Source: Paraescarpia echinospica
Lineage: Eukaryota > Annelida > Polychaeta > Sabellida > Siboglinidae
Assembly: GCA_020002185.1 (NCBI GenBank)
Contig: CM034543.1
Coordinates: 26,538,407 to 26,602,406, forward strand
Direction: 5' to 3'
DNA length: 64,000 nucleotides
Made by a program: the position numbers and the translations under genes. Below are positions 1 through 12,500 of this stretch, piece by piece (position 1 is the first letter of the stretch; every line of letters begins with the position of its first letter). Below the pieces are notes generated by a model, which made no database searches, was not told where the DNA came from, and saw only the letters and a program-made list of their open reading frames with translations.

Positions 1-17
1 AAAAAAAAGTTCGGACA

Positions 18-79
18 ACCCCCCTTTAATAAACGGATGACCCCTCTTTAATAAACGGTACCCCCTCCTTTAACACGCT
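18..79. repeat. Three short tandem copies in receptor intron
   Basis: Three imperfect 20-22 bp units sharing CCCCtCTTTAATAAACGG lie just downstream (in minus-strand sense) of the splice donor of the receptor exon. They are intronic and have no evident function. Confidence 0.6.
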
Positions 80-85
80 GTTTAC

Positions 86-306
86 CGTTGGCTATAGAGA
101 ACGAGCCCATCTGGCCCCAGGTGGATGAGACGGTTCGGCACGGTGATCTCGTGCGTGTGGCCCTCCTTCTCGTTGTAGATGTACAAGTCCGGGATCCACA
201 GCTTCCGGAGAACGTCGTACGTGAGAGGAAACGACTCGCTCGTGCTGATGTTGGCGAGTCGGTCGTCTTGCCAGCGCTGGCGCAGGAACATATCGAGACG
301 GTACTC
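86..306 (-). CDS. Internal exon of a Cys-loop ligand-gated ion channel (glycine/GABA/glutamate-chloride type)
   Basis: Read on the minus strand this exon encodes about 73 residues of the extracellular ligand-binding domain of a pentameric ligand-gated channel. It starts with EYRLDMFLRQRWQDDRL, the loop-D strand with its conserved Trp. Then come W-I-P-D-L-Y (loop A), N-E-K, H-E-I-T and a GLVLYSQR end, the order seen in glycine and GABA-A receptors. The acceptor is CTAG before GAGTAC at 306, and the donor is CG followed by GTAAAC at 85. The length, 221 nt, equals the conserved exon of this size in vertebrate GABA-A receptor genes (family knowledge). The Cys-loop itself should be in the next exon, outside the window. 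The reading frame is open. The protein would be a plasma-membrane neurotransmitter receptor subunit. Anion selectivity is inferred from the similarity; the ligand cannot be told. Confidence 0.87.
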
Positions 307-548
307 CTAGACGAAAAGACAGTGTAGATATCATAGAGGAACATGTCGAGACGGTACTCCTAGACGACAAGACAGTGTAAATATTATAGAGGAACATGTC
401 GAGACGGTACTCCTAGACGACAAGACAGTGTAGATATCACAGAGGAACATGTCGAGACGGTACTCATAGACGACAAGACAGTGTAGATATCATAGTGGAA
501 CATGTCGAGACGGTACTCCTAGACGACAAGACAGTGTAAATACATAGC
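284..548. repeat. 53-bp tandem array that copies the receptor exon's 3' splice site
   Basis: Five head-to-tail 53-bp units start at 284, 337, 390, 443 and 496. The first overlaps the receptor exon. On the minus strand each unit contains the acceptor CTAG (CTATG in one copy), then a near copy of the exon's first bases, encoding E-Y-R-L-D-M-F-L. It ends in sequence that looks like upstream intron. The array therefore lies in the upstream intron and supplies several decoy acceptor sites. Confidence 0.9.
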
Positions 549-589
549 ATAGAACGTATCGATAAGGTTAAATCATATTCACGATTGAC

Positions 590-840
590 AGTGATAATAC
601 CCCGTAGGCAGGTGGACAAGGAAGCATTTGGCTTGTCAAAGGTCGAACGTTTCGTATTTATGTGAACACATCTCACCAGAGATATTTAGGTATTTGTCTA
701 TTTAAAAAAAATAGTCACTCTGTTGACATTCACAGAATCAGTAGATGACCTGTTCCAATCATTCATAATCCGGAGTAAGAATTAAATCTTTCTTATATCA
801 AATTACGCTGTTCCTTCACTAACATTACAACGTGATGTCG
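590..840 (-). mobile_element. Truncated CR1-type LINE 3' fragment
   Basis: The stretch with AGGCAGGTGGACAAGGAAG, GACCTGTTCCAATCATTCA and CTGTTCCTTCACTAACATTA matches, in the same order and orientation, the 3' part of the CR1 element at 57,960-58,200. It is diverged, lacks an open frame and is 5' truncated. It separates the 53-bp array from a diverged relative of that repeat at 861-960. Confidence 0.7.
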
Positions 841-860
841 TACTACTTGTAAAGTACAAA

Positions 861-960
861 ACAATACAGATACTACACAAGATCATATCGAGATGATACT
901 ACAATACAGATATTACACAAGATCATATCGAGATGATACTACTAAATAACAAGACAAACA
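861..960. repeat. Two 40-bp tandem copies, related to the 53-bp array
   Basis: Units starting at 861 and 901 (ACAATACAGATaTTACACAA...) are almost identical. They contain AGATCATATCGAGATGATACTACTA, which resembles the core of the 53-bp unit at 284-548. They are probably a diverged, separated part of that array. Confidence 0.65.
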
Positions 961-1498
961 CTGCAAATTTAGTTCCCTCATCTGTATGAATGACTACATG
1001 GCTAGAGACAGCGGTTGGGTAATGTGAATGAATATATGTAACTGCAGCGTGACAAAACGTTGCTCAGAGAAGTAGAGAGTGTGTATTGAAGGGGCAGTTT
1101 ATGTCAAAAGGAGAGAAGTTACGAGCGGTCCCACGTCTTTACTGTTAAAAGAAGACTAAAACGGGAGTGATCCCACCTATAAACAACACTAATACGTATT
1201 TGTGTAATGGCCGTACCAACAGATCACAAAACAGTTTACACAAATAAAAATAAATACTGATATGTGTAATATATCTGTAACAACACACGAAAGTGTAAAT
1301 AATAAAAACGACGTGCAAATGTTAGACCACATTACGACACAACAATTATTGCACGGTGCAATCCACGTAAACTCACCATGTTTACTTGATCTATCGGTCC
1401 GATATTTATAATATACATAGATATCGATACCGTAACAGGAATACCTGCAACAAAGTAAAATTTTAAAGCAACGACGTGTATTCCGTTAAACATCTCTC

Positions 1499-1536
<38 letters not shown>

Positions 1537-2015
1537 TGTATTCACTTAAGCCACTCGTCACCACACAATATTCAGTGTTGAAACGATCAAGAAGACGGGG
1601 AATATTTATGTAATTATAACTGAATTCAAGAACACCAACAAAAACGACGATGGTATCAGTGACAACAACAAAAACAACACACATGGTATTATGACTTGTT
1701 GCTGGTGACATAGATAGACTCATCACCATTCTTAATCATTATTGCAGTAGCAGAAACAATATATCGTTACAGTAACTGCTTTTGTTTCTGCTATTACTGT
1801 TGTTGTTGTTGCTGATAATTGCTGACGCTGCCGCTATCTCGACCTCTACCGCTACCATCGGTGTAATAATAAAAATATTAACAATAATAATAAATATTAA
1901 AAAGCCCCATTTCAAATAAATTGCTACTTCTGCTGCTGCTGCTGATGCTAATGATGATGATGATGATGCCACTAACACTATGGCCACTACTGCTGCTACT
2001 ACGTAATACTACAGC
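961..2015. other. AT-rich non-coding stretch with a (TA)n run
   Basis: I see no gene here. A (TA)n microsatellite spans about 1502-1531, and 1740-1990 is rich in short trinucleotide runs (TTG, CTG, ATG). No open frame carries a recognisable domain. Confidence 0.6.
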
Positions 2016-2098
<83 letters not shown>

Positions 2099-2112
2099 AT
2101 AGTAGTAGTAGT
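2016..2112. repeat. (TAG)n microsatellite at LINE 3' end
   Basis: About 32 nearly perfect TAG units. It directly abuts the 3' end of the minus-strand LINE at 2113-4195, so on that strand it reads as a (CTA)n tail. Confidence 0.95.
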
Positions 2113-4195
2113 AGGTTTTATTTGGAATTGTATAAATCATACATACAAATATAAACAATCCGTAAAACAATTGACAACATGATATACAATTCCAGGTTGA
2201 CAGCGGAGCCAATTAAGGCTGTAACCAGTTTGTTTTAATTATTCCAATATAAGATGATAATGATTAAGTAAACCAGTCGCCGTCATCCCCAAAATAACTA
2301 TTATTAACAATGATTTCACATGTAGTGTGTTGGTTACGTTGCTATAATTAATAGAACATATCTGTAAATTTAATAACATTAATATTAGATGATAAATGTT
2401 CACATAAGTAGTCTTGCGAAACAAAACATGTGGTTATGCCAAGCCTCAGCAATGGTATAACACCTAAGTATAATAACATTATATCAAACACATATGTCAG
2501 ACGTTTCGGGGTGGAATGAAATTAAACTAGAACATCATACCCCCTTACAACATTTGCCTTTAATGATAATATAAAACTATTTAAATATTGGGTTTATTTT
2601 GTATAACAGTTAGAATTGTATTCCAGATCATCGGACCTTTACATAACAAACTGTTCGAAGATCTTTGAGTAGAACTGATAATAGGACGTATATTACAGGT
2701 TTGTCTTGTTTTGTAAAAAGTGAATGTCATAGGTAAATATAAAAATATCCAATAATGAATGTGGCAGACACCAGTGGACATAATTATACATACATTTTCT
2801 AACTTCAATTTTATAAATATCATGCAATTTTATTACATTTAAACATGTAAAGAGGGGATGTGAATGTTCCCAATATTTTGTTTTAAGAATGGAACGAACT
2901 ATTTTTTTTGCATAATTAATACTTTTTCGATATGTGTTTTGTATGTGGATCCCCACAAAATGATTCCGTATGTCAAGTAGGGGTAAACTAAAGTGTAATA
3001 AATTGTTTTAAGTGCAGCTACTGGAAGATAGCGGTTAACTTCATTAATTATGTATAAAGCATTAGTTAGCTTGTTTTTGCATGCATTTATATGTTCATGC
3101 CAATCAAGTCTGTCGTCTATATGAAGGCCTAGAAATGTTATATATTTTGTTCGCTGAATTATGTTATTAGCTATCGCTAATAATAATTCTTCGTTCTGAG
3201 CAGGACGAGATCTAGAAAATAACATGCATTTTGTCTTAGAAATGTTTAAAGATAGTTTATTGGCACGAAACCAGTTTGCTAATATTTCAAGTTCGTTATT
3301 CATATCTTTATATATTTCATTAATTTGTTTTCCAGTTTTGCATATAGTAGTGTCATCAGCAAACAACATTGTTTTGCACATATTTACACAGAATGGAAGG
3401 TCATTAATATATAATATAAACAAAAGCGGACCAAGGATAGACCCCTGTGGGTCACTAGAACTGTACATAACACACTGTTACCTGTTTGAAAGGTAACTCT
3501 TAAAACATTTGAGTGGAGTACCCCTTATACCGTAATATTCAAGTTTATGTAATAGGATTTGGTGGTTGATAGTATCGAATGCTTTACTTAGATCCAGAAA
3601 AACAGCAAGGACCGAGTCCTTTTTTCTAGTGCATTAATAACGTCACTAGTAAACACGGTAATAGCATTGGTTGTTGAATGTTTCTCACGAAAACCATATT
3701 GGTTATTGTTCAATATATTGTTTTTCTGTATAAAATCATAAGTTCTTCTAGCAACTTTTCCCAGTATTTTAGAAATTGAAGGTAACAAAGATATTGGTCT
3801 ATAATCAGAAAAGTCATCAGTAGCTTTATACTCATAAACAGGTATAATTTTTGCTATTTTTATTTCGTCAGGCACTATTCCCTCTCCTGTTGATTTATTT
3901 ATTAAAATAGTTATTGGTAAGGCTATTTGCTCACCAAATAATTTCATGAGACGGGGATTAAAATTGTCAAATCCAGAACTGGTCTTGGGTTGGAGAGACA
4001 TTATAATTTGCCTGATTTCATTTAAATCGGTCGGACTCATAAAGAGACTTCCTGGATTTTGTTTAGGACAATTCTGAAGATATTTAGTAAATTGCTCTTT
4101 AGGTTGATTGATTGCATTTGCGTGGTTTGAACCAACATTAATAAAAACATTACAGAATATATTCGAAATTTGATGATGGTCCTTAATTATATCGT
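2113..4195 (-). mobile_element. 5'-truncated non-LTR retrotransposon (Jockey/CR1 group)
   Basis: The body holds the decayed reverse-transcriptase ORF described at 2581-4040, followed by about 460 bp of non-coding 3' sequence that runs into (CTA)n. The 5' side stops near 4195, just before a second (TAG)n array, so endonuclease and ORF1 are missing. The element lies between two arrays of the same trinucleotide. Clade placement within the Jockey superfamily is inferred from the RT sequence and is uncertain. Confidence 0.82.
2581..4040 (-). pseudogene. LINE reverse transcriptase, frameshifted
   Basis: The reverse transcriptase copies element RNA into DNA at a nicked target site. The 4040-3588 segment has S-S-G-F-D, then D-Y-R-P-I-S-L-L-P and N-N-Q-Y-G-F-R-E-K-H-S-T, RT blocks 1-3. 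The 3468-2899 segment, in another frame, has D-P-Q-G-S-I-L-G-P-L-L-F, the catalytic F-A-D-D-T and S-K-T-K-C-M-L-F. It continues into the thumb-like region with Y-P-Y-L-T-Y-G. The strand segment between 3590 and 3470 is out of frame with stops. Around 2956-2581 the C-terminal part (R-S-I-L...H-P-L-F...L-H-D-I-Y-K-I) is spread over two frames. With several frameshifts it cannot encode a working enzyme. Confidence 0.85.
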
Positions 4196-4207
4196 TATTA
4201 TATTTAA

Positions 4208-4218
4208 AGTAGTAGTAA

Positions 4219-4277
<59 letters not shown>

Positions 4278-4491
4278 ATAGTAGCAGCAATAATAGTACT
4301 ACTACTATTACTAGTAGTAGTAGTAGTATTTAGTAGTATTAGTTGTAGTAGTAGTAGTAGTAGTAATAATAGTAGTAGTAGTAATAATAATAATAGTAGT
4401 AGTAGTAGTAGTAATAGTAGTAGTAGCAATAGTAGTAGTAATAGTAGTAGTAGTACTAGTAGTAGTAGTAGTAGTAGTAATAGTAGTAGTG

Positions 4492-4530
<39 letters not shown>

Positions 4531-4531
4531 A
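4208..4531. repeat. (TAG)n compound microsatellite
   Basis: About 320 bp of TAG units with interspersed TAA and CAA variants. It adjoins the truncated 5' side of the LINE. Open frames across it are artefacts of the 3-bp period. Confidence 0.95.
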
Positions 4532-5760
4532 CAATTAAATTGCTGAAAGAGACAAACAATGTGTGCAGGCACACATAACTCATAATGTATCAATGTATTT
4601 GTAGTTCACCTTTTTCAAAGTCCGGTCGCCTGTCGTGGTCATATTTAGGTCCGTTCAAGACATCAGCCAGTATTTCGTAGGGATCACGTTCTAGGCACCC
4701 GCAACTAGAAACAAAATCACCCGGCAGGCAATTAACCCCCTTTTACCCTCACGCTGTATTAAATGTGACGATTGGACATTTCTCATAATTAGTTCTTTAT
4801 CCACTCTACCAATCTTTGTCGTTTGCACAGCGGTTTTGTTTATGATACATATACAAATTCCTGCAACAAATTGACGCATTGAAGTTCGTACGCACCCATC
4901 ACATGCATTACACGCATCACATGCACACGCACAGCACACGAACACACGCACGCACCCACGAACACATACACGCACGCACGCTCGCTCGCTCGCTAGCTCG
5001 CTTGCTTGCTTGACTATTATTATATTTATTGTTGATATCAGGAAACATGTTAGCCCGTTTAGCGTTATGTTGACAGCGAGTGACAGGCAAGGTAGGTATT
5101 AATTGTAAGGCAATTAAAGGGCCATGCTGGCAGACGAATGCCTTTTTGTTGCAATGTTGTATGTATATAATTATTATATATTCCACAACGATGCAAACCA
5201 ATAATTAATCTACTTAAGTATAGTACGTATTAGAAGTAGCGACCTTTTGATGGGCTCATTCGACACGACAACTGTCGGCATTGCAACGGGATTACGATAC
5301 CGATTCTAAGCTATCACTTATATAAAATTTACATCACTCTTTCATTTCTAAAGGTGAACAGGTACTGTTATACATAATGCATAACAACCATATCTACACA
5401 GCCTTTTTGCCAGATTGCGAGCGCGACTAACTGTGAACATTAATGCCGGTTTCTCTCAGTAAGTCATATATTATTTCCAGATTAGCTCAACAACCACCAA
5501 GTTTATACCGTATCGCACTCAACAGGTGCTCACAATAAATTGGTTTCGTAATCATATAACTAATATTAAAAACAATGGACATGTTTGTGTGTAACTGTTA
5601 GCAAAGCCTTGTGATAGCTGCGTGTTTGTTTTTTAATAGTCAAGCAACTATACCAGGTTTTTTACCTATTTATTCATGTTAATCTAATATGATGTATATG
5701 TGCGTGCGCTGGGTGTTCGTGTGCGTGTGCGTGTGCGTGCATGTTGTGTGGGTATTCTAA
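4532..5760. other. Non-coding stretch with CA-rich and (GCTC)n runs
   Basis: No gene recognised. CA/CG-rich simple sequence occupies about 4905-4975. It is followed by (GCTC)n and (GCTT)n at about 4977-5012. The rest is AT-rich unique-looking DNA. Confidence 0.6.
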
Positions 5761-6075
5761 AGCTGTTGTTATGATTCCGTTTATGGTTTAAAAAAAATTT
5801 AATGCGCCTATGAACATAATAATCATTTTTATAATAATAATATATATATCGCACACGCACACGCATACGCGCACGCACACGCACACGCACGCACACACAC
5901 AGACACACACACTCAGACACACATACACACACTTAGACACACATACACAGCTGTTGTTATGATTCCATTTATGGTTTAAAATGTGTGTACACGCCTATGA
6001 ACATAATTCATTTTTATAATAATAATATATATATCGCGCACGCACACGCGCACACGCACGCACACGCACGTACAC
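5761..6075. repeat. Direct duplication of a ~120-bp segment with CA-rich tails
   Basis: AGCTGTTGTTATGATTCC starts at 5761 and again at 5949. In both copies it is followed by a TTTATGGTTTAAA segment, CGCCTATGAACATAAT, an ATAATAATATATATATCGC run and then CGCACACG simple sequence. The spacing is 188 bp. This is a local segmental duplication with variable CA tails. Confidence 0.85.
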
Positions 6076-6169
6076 GTGTGTTTACTACCTTTGTGCAAAA
6101 TGTGAATGAATGTGCCAGCTGATCTAGATGATTCAACATTACATGGTTGTATATTCAGTCTGCATAGTG

Positions 6170-6560
6170 AGAAGATCGTGATTAGAGCCAAGATGGACGA
6201 GTTGGACGCAGGAGCATAGACCGGAGGCAGAACCGTCAATTACGTCCGGTATTCTGACGATACCGCTGTGATGGCGAACAATACAGCAAACTTGCTGAAG
6301 CTGACAGAACGCATAAGCAAGGGAACGTTATTCCTGAAGTTCAAGTCGATATAATTGCGATAAAAGATTAACAAGAGAAATGTATATTGTATGAGAGGCC
6401 TAGAGGACACTGGGATGCGACGTGGACTGACGGCTGATGGCAGAGTTGGAACGAATTGAACTACGGTCATCGATGGAACACAATGAAGAAAGATAGCAAA
6501 CAGCGTGACAATATGATGGCTGCCACCCGACGGAAGTCAGAGGTATGCGTGAACGAGTGC
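6170..6560 (+). pseudogene. LINE reverse transcriptase fragment
   Basis: On the plus strand, around 6232-6300, the translation contains V-N-Y-V-R-Y-S-D-D-T-A-V-M-A, a catalytic YxDD block in a LINE-style context. It is preceded by R-A-K-M-D-E-L-D-A-G-A and a stop. Downstream R-P-R-G-H-W-D...R-W-N-T-M-K-K-D resembles a LINE C-terminus. Stops and frame changes show it is a relic. It differs from the CR1 and L2-like copies in this window and may be RTE- or Nimb-like (inference). Confidence 0.6.
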
Positions 6561-7783
6561 AGTGCCGCGTACTTACAGAGAAGACAAAACCATGCACAGC
6601 GCTAGCGGAAGGATGACGCCATCGAGCGGCGTCATTGCCATCCGACAATTCTACTTCCGGTTAGTGAGATATGACTGCGCGGGTCTGTCGCGTTCGTGAT
6701 ATCGCTCAATTCGTCTTACGCTGGAGTAAAGAGCATACTGAAACGTGACGCTTTGTCGTGTGTCACTATGGTAATGGAATCATAACATTTTTCATGTCAT
6801 CTAGTCAGCACGTAAACAGAAGAGGGCACCGAATTATACATCTACGGATACATCGTGAGGCACTTTTCCTAATTAACACTCGCCATCATCCGAGTAGGTC
6901 CCTCTGTAATAAACAACACGTTGAGTACAATCGTAGAAATAACAATGAAACGATATTACAACAAGTCGAAATAGTAGTAATGCGTGACAATTTACTTTTC
7001 TGTGGAGTTAACTGTTTCATCATCAACGTCTTTGGACATAAACTGTGGCGTACATTTTAGTCAACAGCAGAACCTAGTCATGGATTATGACACCATATGG
7101 TGTGCATAGATTCATGCCATCGAACTCAGTCTAAGTTAATAAAGACATCGATCAGTAAAACACACGTTTCAAATATGTTTCAACAATAACACAGGGTACT
7201 TCAATTCATAGCTATAGTGTCAAAGTAACAAAAGATTGCTACCTGCCTTCAACACGTCGCTGTATAGACTAAGTAACTCATCAGACGTCCCTAAGACACC
7301 TACCTATGTCAGATGACTGAAAGCGCAAGCTAACAGGACCGGTTGTAGGAGTCACGAGCTCTGAGCGATGAAGTGTGCATCTGCTGGAGTTAACACCGTA
7401 TAGCAAGCGTGTTGCAATTCCAACTAATCGATACCATACGCACACAGCTCCTGCGGCAAGGGATTCGTGCGAGACATGCTGGTCTCGATAGTCCAGAAGA
7501 AGAGCTGCGGTGTCCTCTTAAGGCATTCTCCCGAATTTGTGACACGAAGACCTTGCCGGAGGATATAGCGACACTCTCATAGCGCGTATTGTTAATCTTG
7601 CGTTGAAGCTTATTGATAAAGTTTGTAGAATTTTCCCGGTTCTGTGTTTTTCTACGTGACAGCTGAATGACATTGCGTGTCATGATGTCTTCAAATGCAC
7701 TCATTGTCTCCTCGTCGTGTATTGACCTAATAGCATAATGTTCGATATTGGGCAATAATCGTATTTTATTGTAAAGCGCATTG
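6561..7783. other. Unique-looking non-coding stretch
   Basis: No gene, repeat or known element recognised. Open frames at 6758-7060 (+) and 7390-7755 (-) show no domain, no splice support and no coding composition, so I do not call them. Confidence 0.5.
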
Positions 7784-8229
<446 letters not shown>

Positions 8230-8232
<3 letters not shown>

Positions 8233-8955
8233 GTTTAGTATACGATATGAGTGTCTGCGATATGAACGAAACGTGCATACTATTTGTATTAGTATGTCTT
8301 TACACACATCAAACACTCCTCTAGAAAGATGACTTTCCGTCTCCGTGTATATGCAATAATTCTGGCAGTCATTACAAGCATAAGTATTTCTTCGTTGGGA
8401 AGCCATCTTGGATATCCTCTCGAGTTCCTAATATTCTGTGATAATTATCACAAATCTGCCAAAATGGGTTTTGTCATATAGATATGCTATATTCCCAGAA
8501 AACACCATCACCGTAATATGACGATAATTGGATTTCAATTTCCTGTGTCGTCCGGTAGATCTGTATAGTACTTATTAAACACGCGGACAGATATTTACAG
8601 CGTCAGTGCGACAATTGCTATTGCAACAATACATTTAATGCGTGTTCTAAGATGTTTTCATTAGCCATGTTATGCCCGTAGGAGAAATGTGCCTATGACT
8701 TTCTTTCCAAAACCCTGTTAGCAACTTGTTCTTTATATAAATGGATAGCGCCGGTGTCCAGTACCTTGGTAAAAAGGTTCTCCATCAGAAGTTCTCCAGT
8801 TGTTTCGTGGCATCAGAAAATGCATATGTGCAGAGTACGTTATGATTTGAGTGGCTTAAATGCCTGGGCCAATTTGATCCCCGCTGTCCTCCCGGATATC
8901 AAACCCCTCCATCCGTTCCTATCTAGAGCACACCGCTCTTCGTTATTATGTAGCC

Positions 8956-8958
<3 letters not shown>
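8230..8958. other. Non-coding stretch
   Basis: No gene or element recognised between the TG array and the following AC array. Confidence 0.5.
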
Positions 8959-8986
<28 letters not shown>

Positions 8987-9102
8987 GCACGCACACACAC
9001 GTACATACACACACACACACACACACTCACACACACACACACCCGCGCACATACACTCACACACACATACACACACACACATCCATACACACGCACGCAC
9101 GC

Positions 9103-9133
<31 letters not shown>
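8959..9133. repeat. (AC)n/(GCAC)n compound microsatellite
   Basis: About 175 bp of AC-rich simple sequence with GCAC and TACA variants. Confidence 0.95.
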
Positions 9134-9573
9134 TTAATTAATCATCATTCAAACTATGAAAACCTGATTCCACCATCTAGTTTCGGTTGTTCTTTAGTAG
9201 TAGTAGTAGTAATGTTTATTTTTACAACAACAAAAGATACAATGTTTATGATATATCAGAATGAGTATGTCAGAAAAAAGGGGTATACTGAAGAAACTGT
9301 TGTATTTGTATACCCCCAAGAAATATTTACTTACAACACATGGAATATGGCAGGATTTACATAAAAGTACAATGTTAGTTATTATTGGCTATTACAATAT
9401 AAATATACAAAAATAACACATTGATAGTAGTACTTATTTGACAATTAATAATTTATATTGGCTTGCAGCAAATTACAATACAATCATATTTTTAGTTGCG
9501 ATATTCTCACTTATTGATAACAGTGTAGTGCAAATTAGAATTAAATATACAATTTTTGACCAATGACCTGTTT

Positions 9574-12500
9574 TTAGTTATATTTGTCGATCATATTCCT
9601 TTTTAATTTACAAACAAATGCATGAAATGTTGACACCATTGTAGTACTGGAAGGTAATGAATTCCAGCGTTTTACACCATAAATTGCTAAACACTTTAGT
9701 TTAATGTTAGTTCGAACATATTGTCGGATATATTGATATTGAACTCGAAAAGAGTGTGAAGAAGTTTGTTTCATAAACAAACACTGCACATTGACAGGTA
9801 CTAGTAAATTGTTATACACTTTATACACAATTGACAAGATCTTAAAATCTATTAAGTCTTGAAATCTTAGTACTCTACATCTATTAAATAACGTATTAGT
9901 ATGATGAAGCCTATCAACACCATATATCAGTCTAATCACCCCCTTTTGTAAGATTGTAATACAATGTACATTGGTGATGTATGTAGTTCCCCAAACTTCA
10001 CAACAATAACTCATTAATGGTAAGAAGAGTGAATAATATAAAGTAAGTAAACTTTTGTTTCCTAGGATACGACTTGCTTTATACATTACTCCAGCTATTC
10101 TAGACAGCCTGTTGGTTCCTAGGATATGACTTGCTCTATACATTACTCCAGCTATTCTAGACAGCCTGGTGGTTCCTAGGATATGACTTGCTTTATACAT
10201 TACTCCAGCTATTCTAGACAGCCTGGTGGTTCCTAGGATATGACTTGCTTTATACATTACTCCAGCTATTCTAGACAGCCTGTTGGTTCCTAGGATATGA
10301 CTTGCTTTATACATTACTCCAGCTATTCTAAATAGCTTAGTCTTCACACTGTTTATATGATATTTTCAGGTAAGTTTTTCATCAATGTTTACTCCAAGGA
10401 ATTTTGTCATGTTAACTCTATTAATGCTGTGATTGCAAAATTTTATATCTAAGTCAATATTTATCTTACGGTTACCAAAGATAATGTAGTTGGTTTTTGA
10501 TATATTCAGAGACAATTTGTTAACAGTGAACCATGTTTATCTAGTTCACAATTAACAACATGTTTTAGTCTATGTACATCCGTGTCAGAATATAATATGT
10601 TGGTATCATCTGCAAACATTACAAATTTAAGAAGTTCTGAAACATTACATGTGTCATTAATATATAAAATGAACAGTTTTGGGCCTAGCACAGACCCCTG
10701 TGGTACTCCACGTGACACATTTAGGAGATTAGATGAACATTCATCTATTTTGACAAATTGACTTCTATTGCTTAGATAACTTTCTACCCATTTCTCAGCC
10801 ACACCACGAACACCATATACATTTAGTTTATTGATTAATATTGAATGATTTACGGTGTCAAATGCTTTCTTTAAGTCAACAAAAACGCCGAGTGTGTATT
10901 TTTTTAAATCTAATGATGTACTAATTTCTTCGACCAGGTCAATCAATGCATGTGAGGTGGACATTGAGGATCGGAAGCCGTATTGAATGTTGGATAAGAT
11001 ATCATTTTTATCAATAAATTCTTCGAGTCTTTTATTATAGTTTTTCAAGTATTTTGGAAAATTGACACAACAAGGATATTGGTCTGTAGTTGTTAAATTC
11101 AGTTTTTTAACCATTTTTAAATACAGATCTGACTTTGGCTACTTTCATTCTAGAAGGAAAAACTCCATTTTCAAACGACATGTTAAATATTGCTGTTAAT
11201 GGCGTAATAATTGATTGCATAACTTTCTTTATGATATTCATACTTATATCATTACTGTCTGTTGAGGTTTTGTTTTTACATGCTCCGATGATCCTACCGA
11301 CTTCTTCTTCACTTACTGGATTTAAGAACATGCTGTTTTTATTTTTGTTTTGAAGATAGTCATGAAATGAGGCACCATTTACCAGTGGATCTATTTTAGC
11401 AGCTAGTTCTTTGCCAATGTTTGAAAAGAAGATATTAAATCCATCTGCTGTCTTTCTTGATGGTAATTTGTTCTCCATTACAAAATATTCAGGATAAGAA
11501 GATTCATTTTGCCGTTTATTAATAAGTGTATTTAAGATGTTCCATGTTTCTTTACAGTTTTGTTTTTGGTCATCCAATAGTTTTCTAAAGTATTCTTTTT
11601 CTGCATTTCTTAGTATTGTAGTTAGTTTATTTTTATAAGTTTTGTAACAATGTTCCGTTTCTTGTGTTCTATTTTAAAGAAATTTTCTATACAGGTGGTT
11701 TTTCTTGTGACAAGCATTTTTCAAGCCAGTTGTGAACCATGGCTTATCACTGATTACATGTTGTTTGGTTATTTTTCTGACTGGACAATGTTTATCATGT
11801 TTCCATAAATGTATCAATAAATATACCATAAGCTACTTCAACATCTTTTGTGCTAAATACATTTTCCCATGTTTCACTTCTTAAATCTGCTATAAAGGAA
11901 TTTGTTTTCATTTTTATGATTTCGTACTTTTTTGTGCATTTCTATTTTCACAGTCTAAATATTGGAAAATGGTCAGTTATGTCACTGATTAAAATACCAT
12001 TTGTTCGCTTGTTTATGGCATTTATAAAAATTTTGTCAATCAGAGTGGTTGAGTCTCGAGTAATTCTTGTTGGCTTAGTGATAAGAGGATACAGGCCTAA
12101 GCTATACATGGTGTTAATAAAACGTTTTGTACCTAAATGGTTGTCATGTTTTAAGATGTCTACATTAAAATCTCCACATAGAAACAGTGTCTTGTTGGTT
12201 TGTGTGTTTCCAAAGATGTTTGTGATGTTTTCACAGAAGATGGCTATGTTAGATCCTGGTTTGCGGTAGATACAGCCTACTGTTATATTTTTTTGGTTTT
12301 CTATGTCAATTCCACTGTGATACATTCAAGGATACCATTTATTGATAAAGATTTACTTTAAATTTGAGTGCAGTTAATACTGTTATGTACGTAAATAGCA
12401 ACGCCACCTCCTCTAACATTTTCTCTAGACATTAAAAGTCTTGTACATAGGTAGGTTATGATGTTGCATTGCTTTAGGATCATTCCAAGTTTCCGAGAGG

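Noticed and set aside
284..548. CRISPR-like array
   Set aside because: The 53-bp units are contiguous with no unique spacers and overlap a eukaryotic exon; it is a tandem repeat.
4170..4583. Poly-Ser/poly-Leu/poly-Thr frames
   Set aside because: Translations of the (TAG)n array in different frames.
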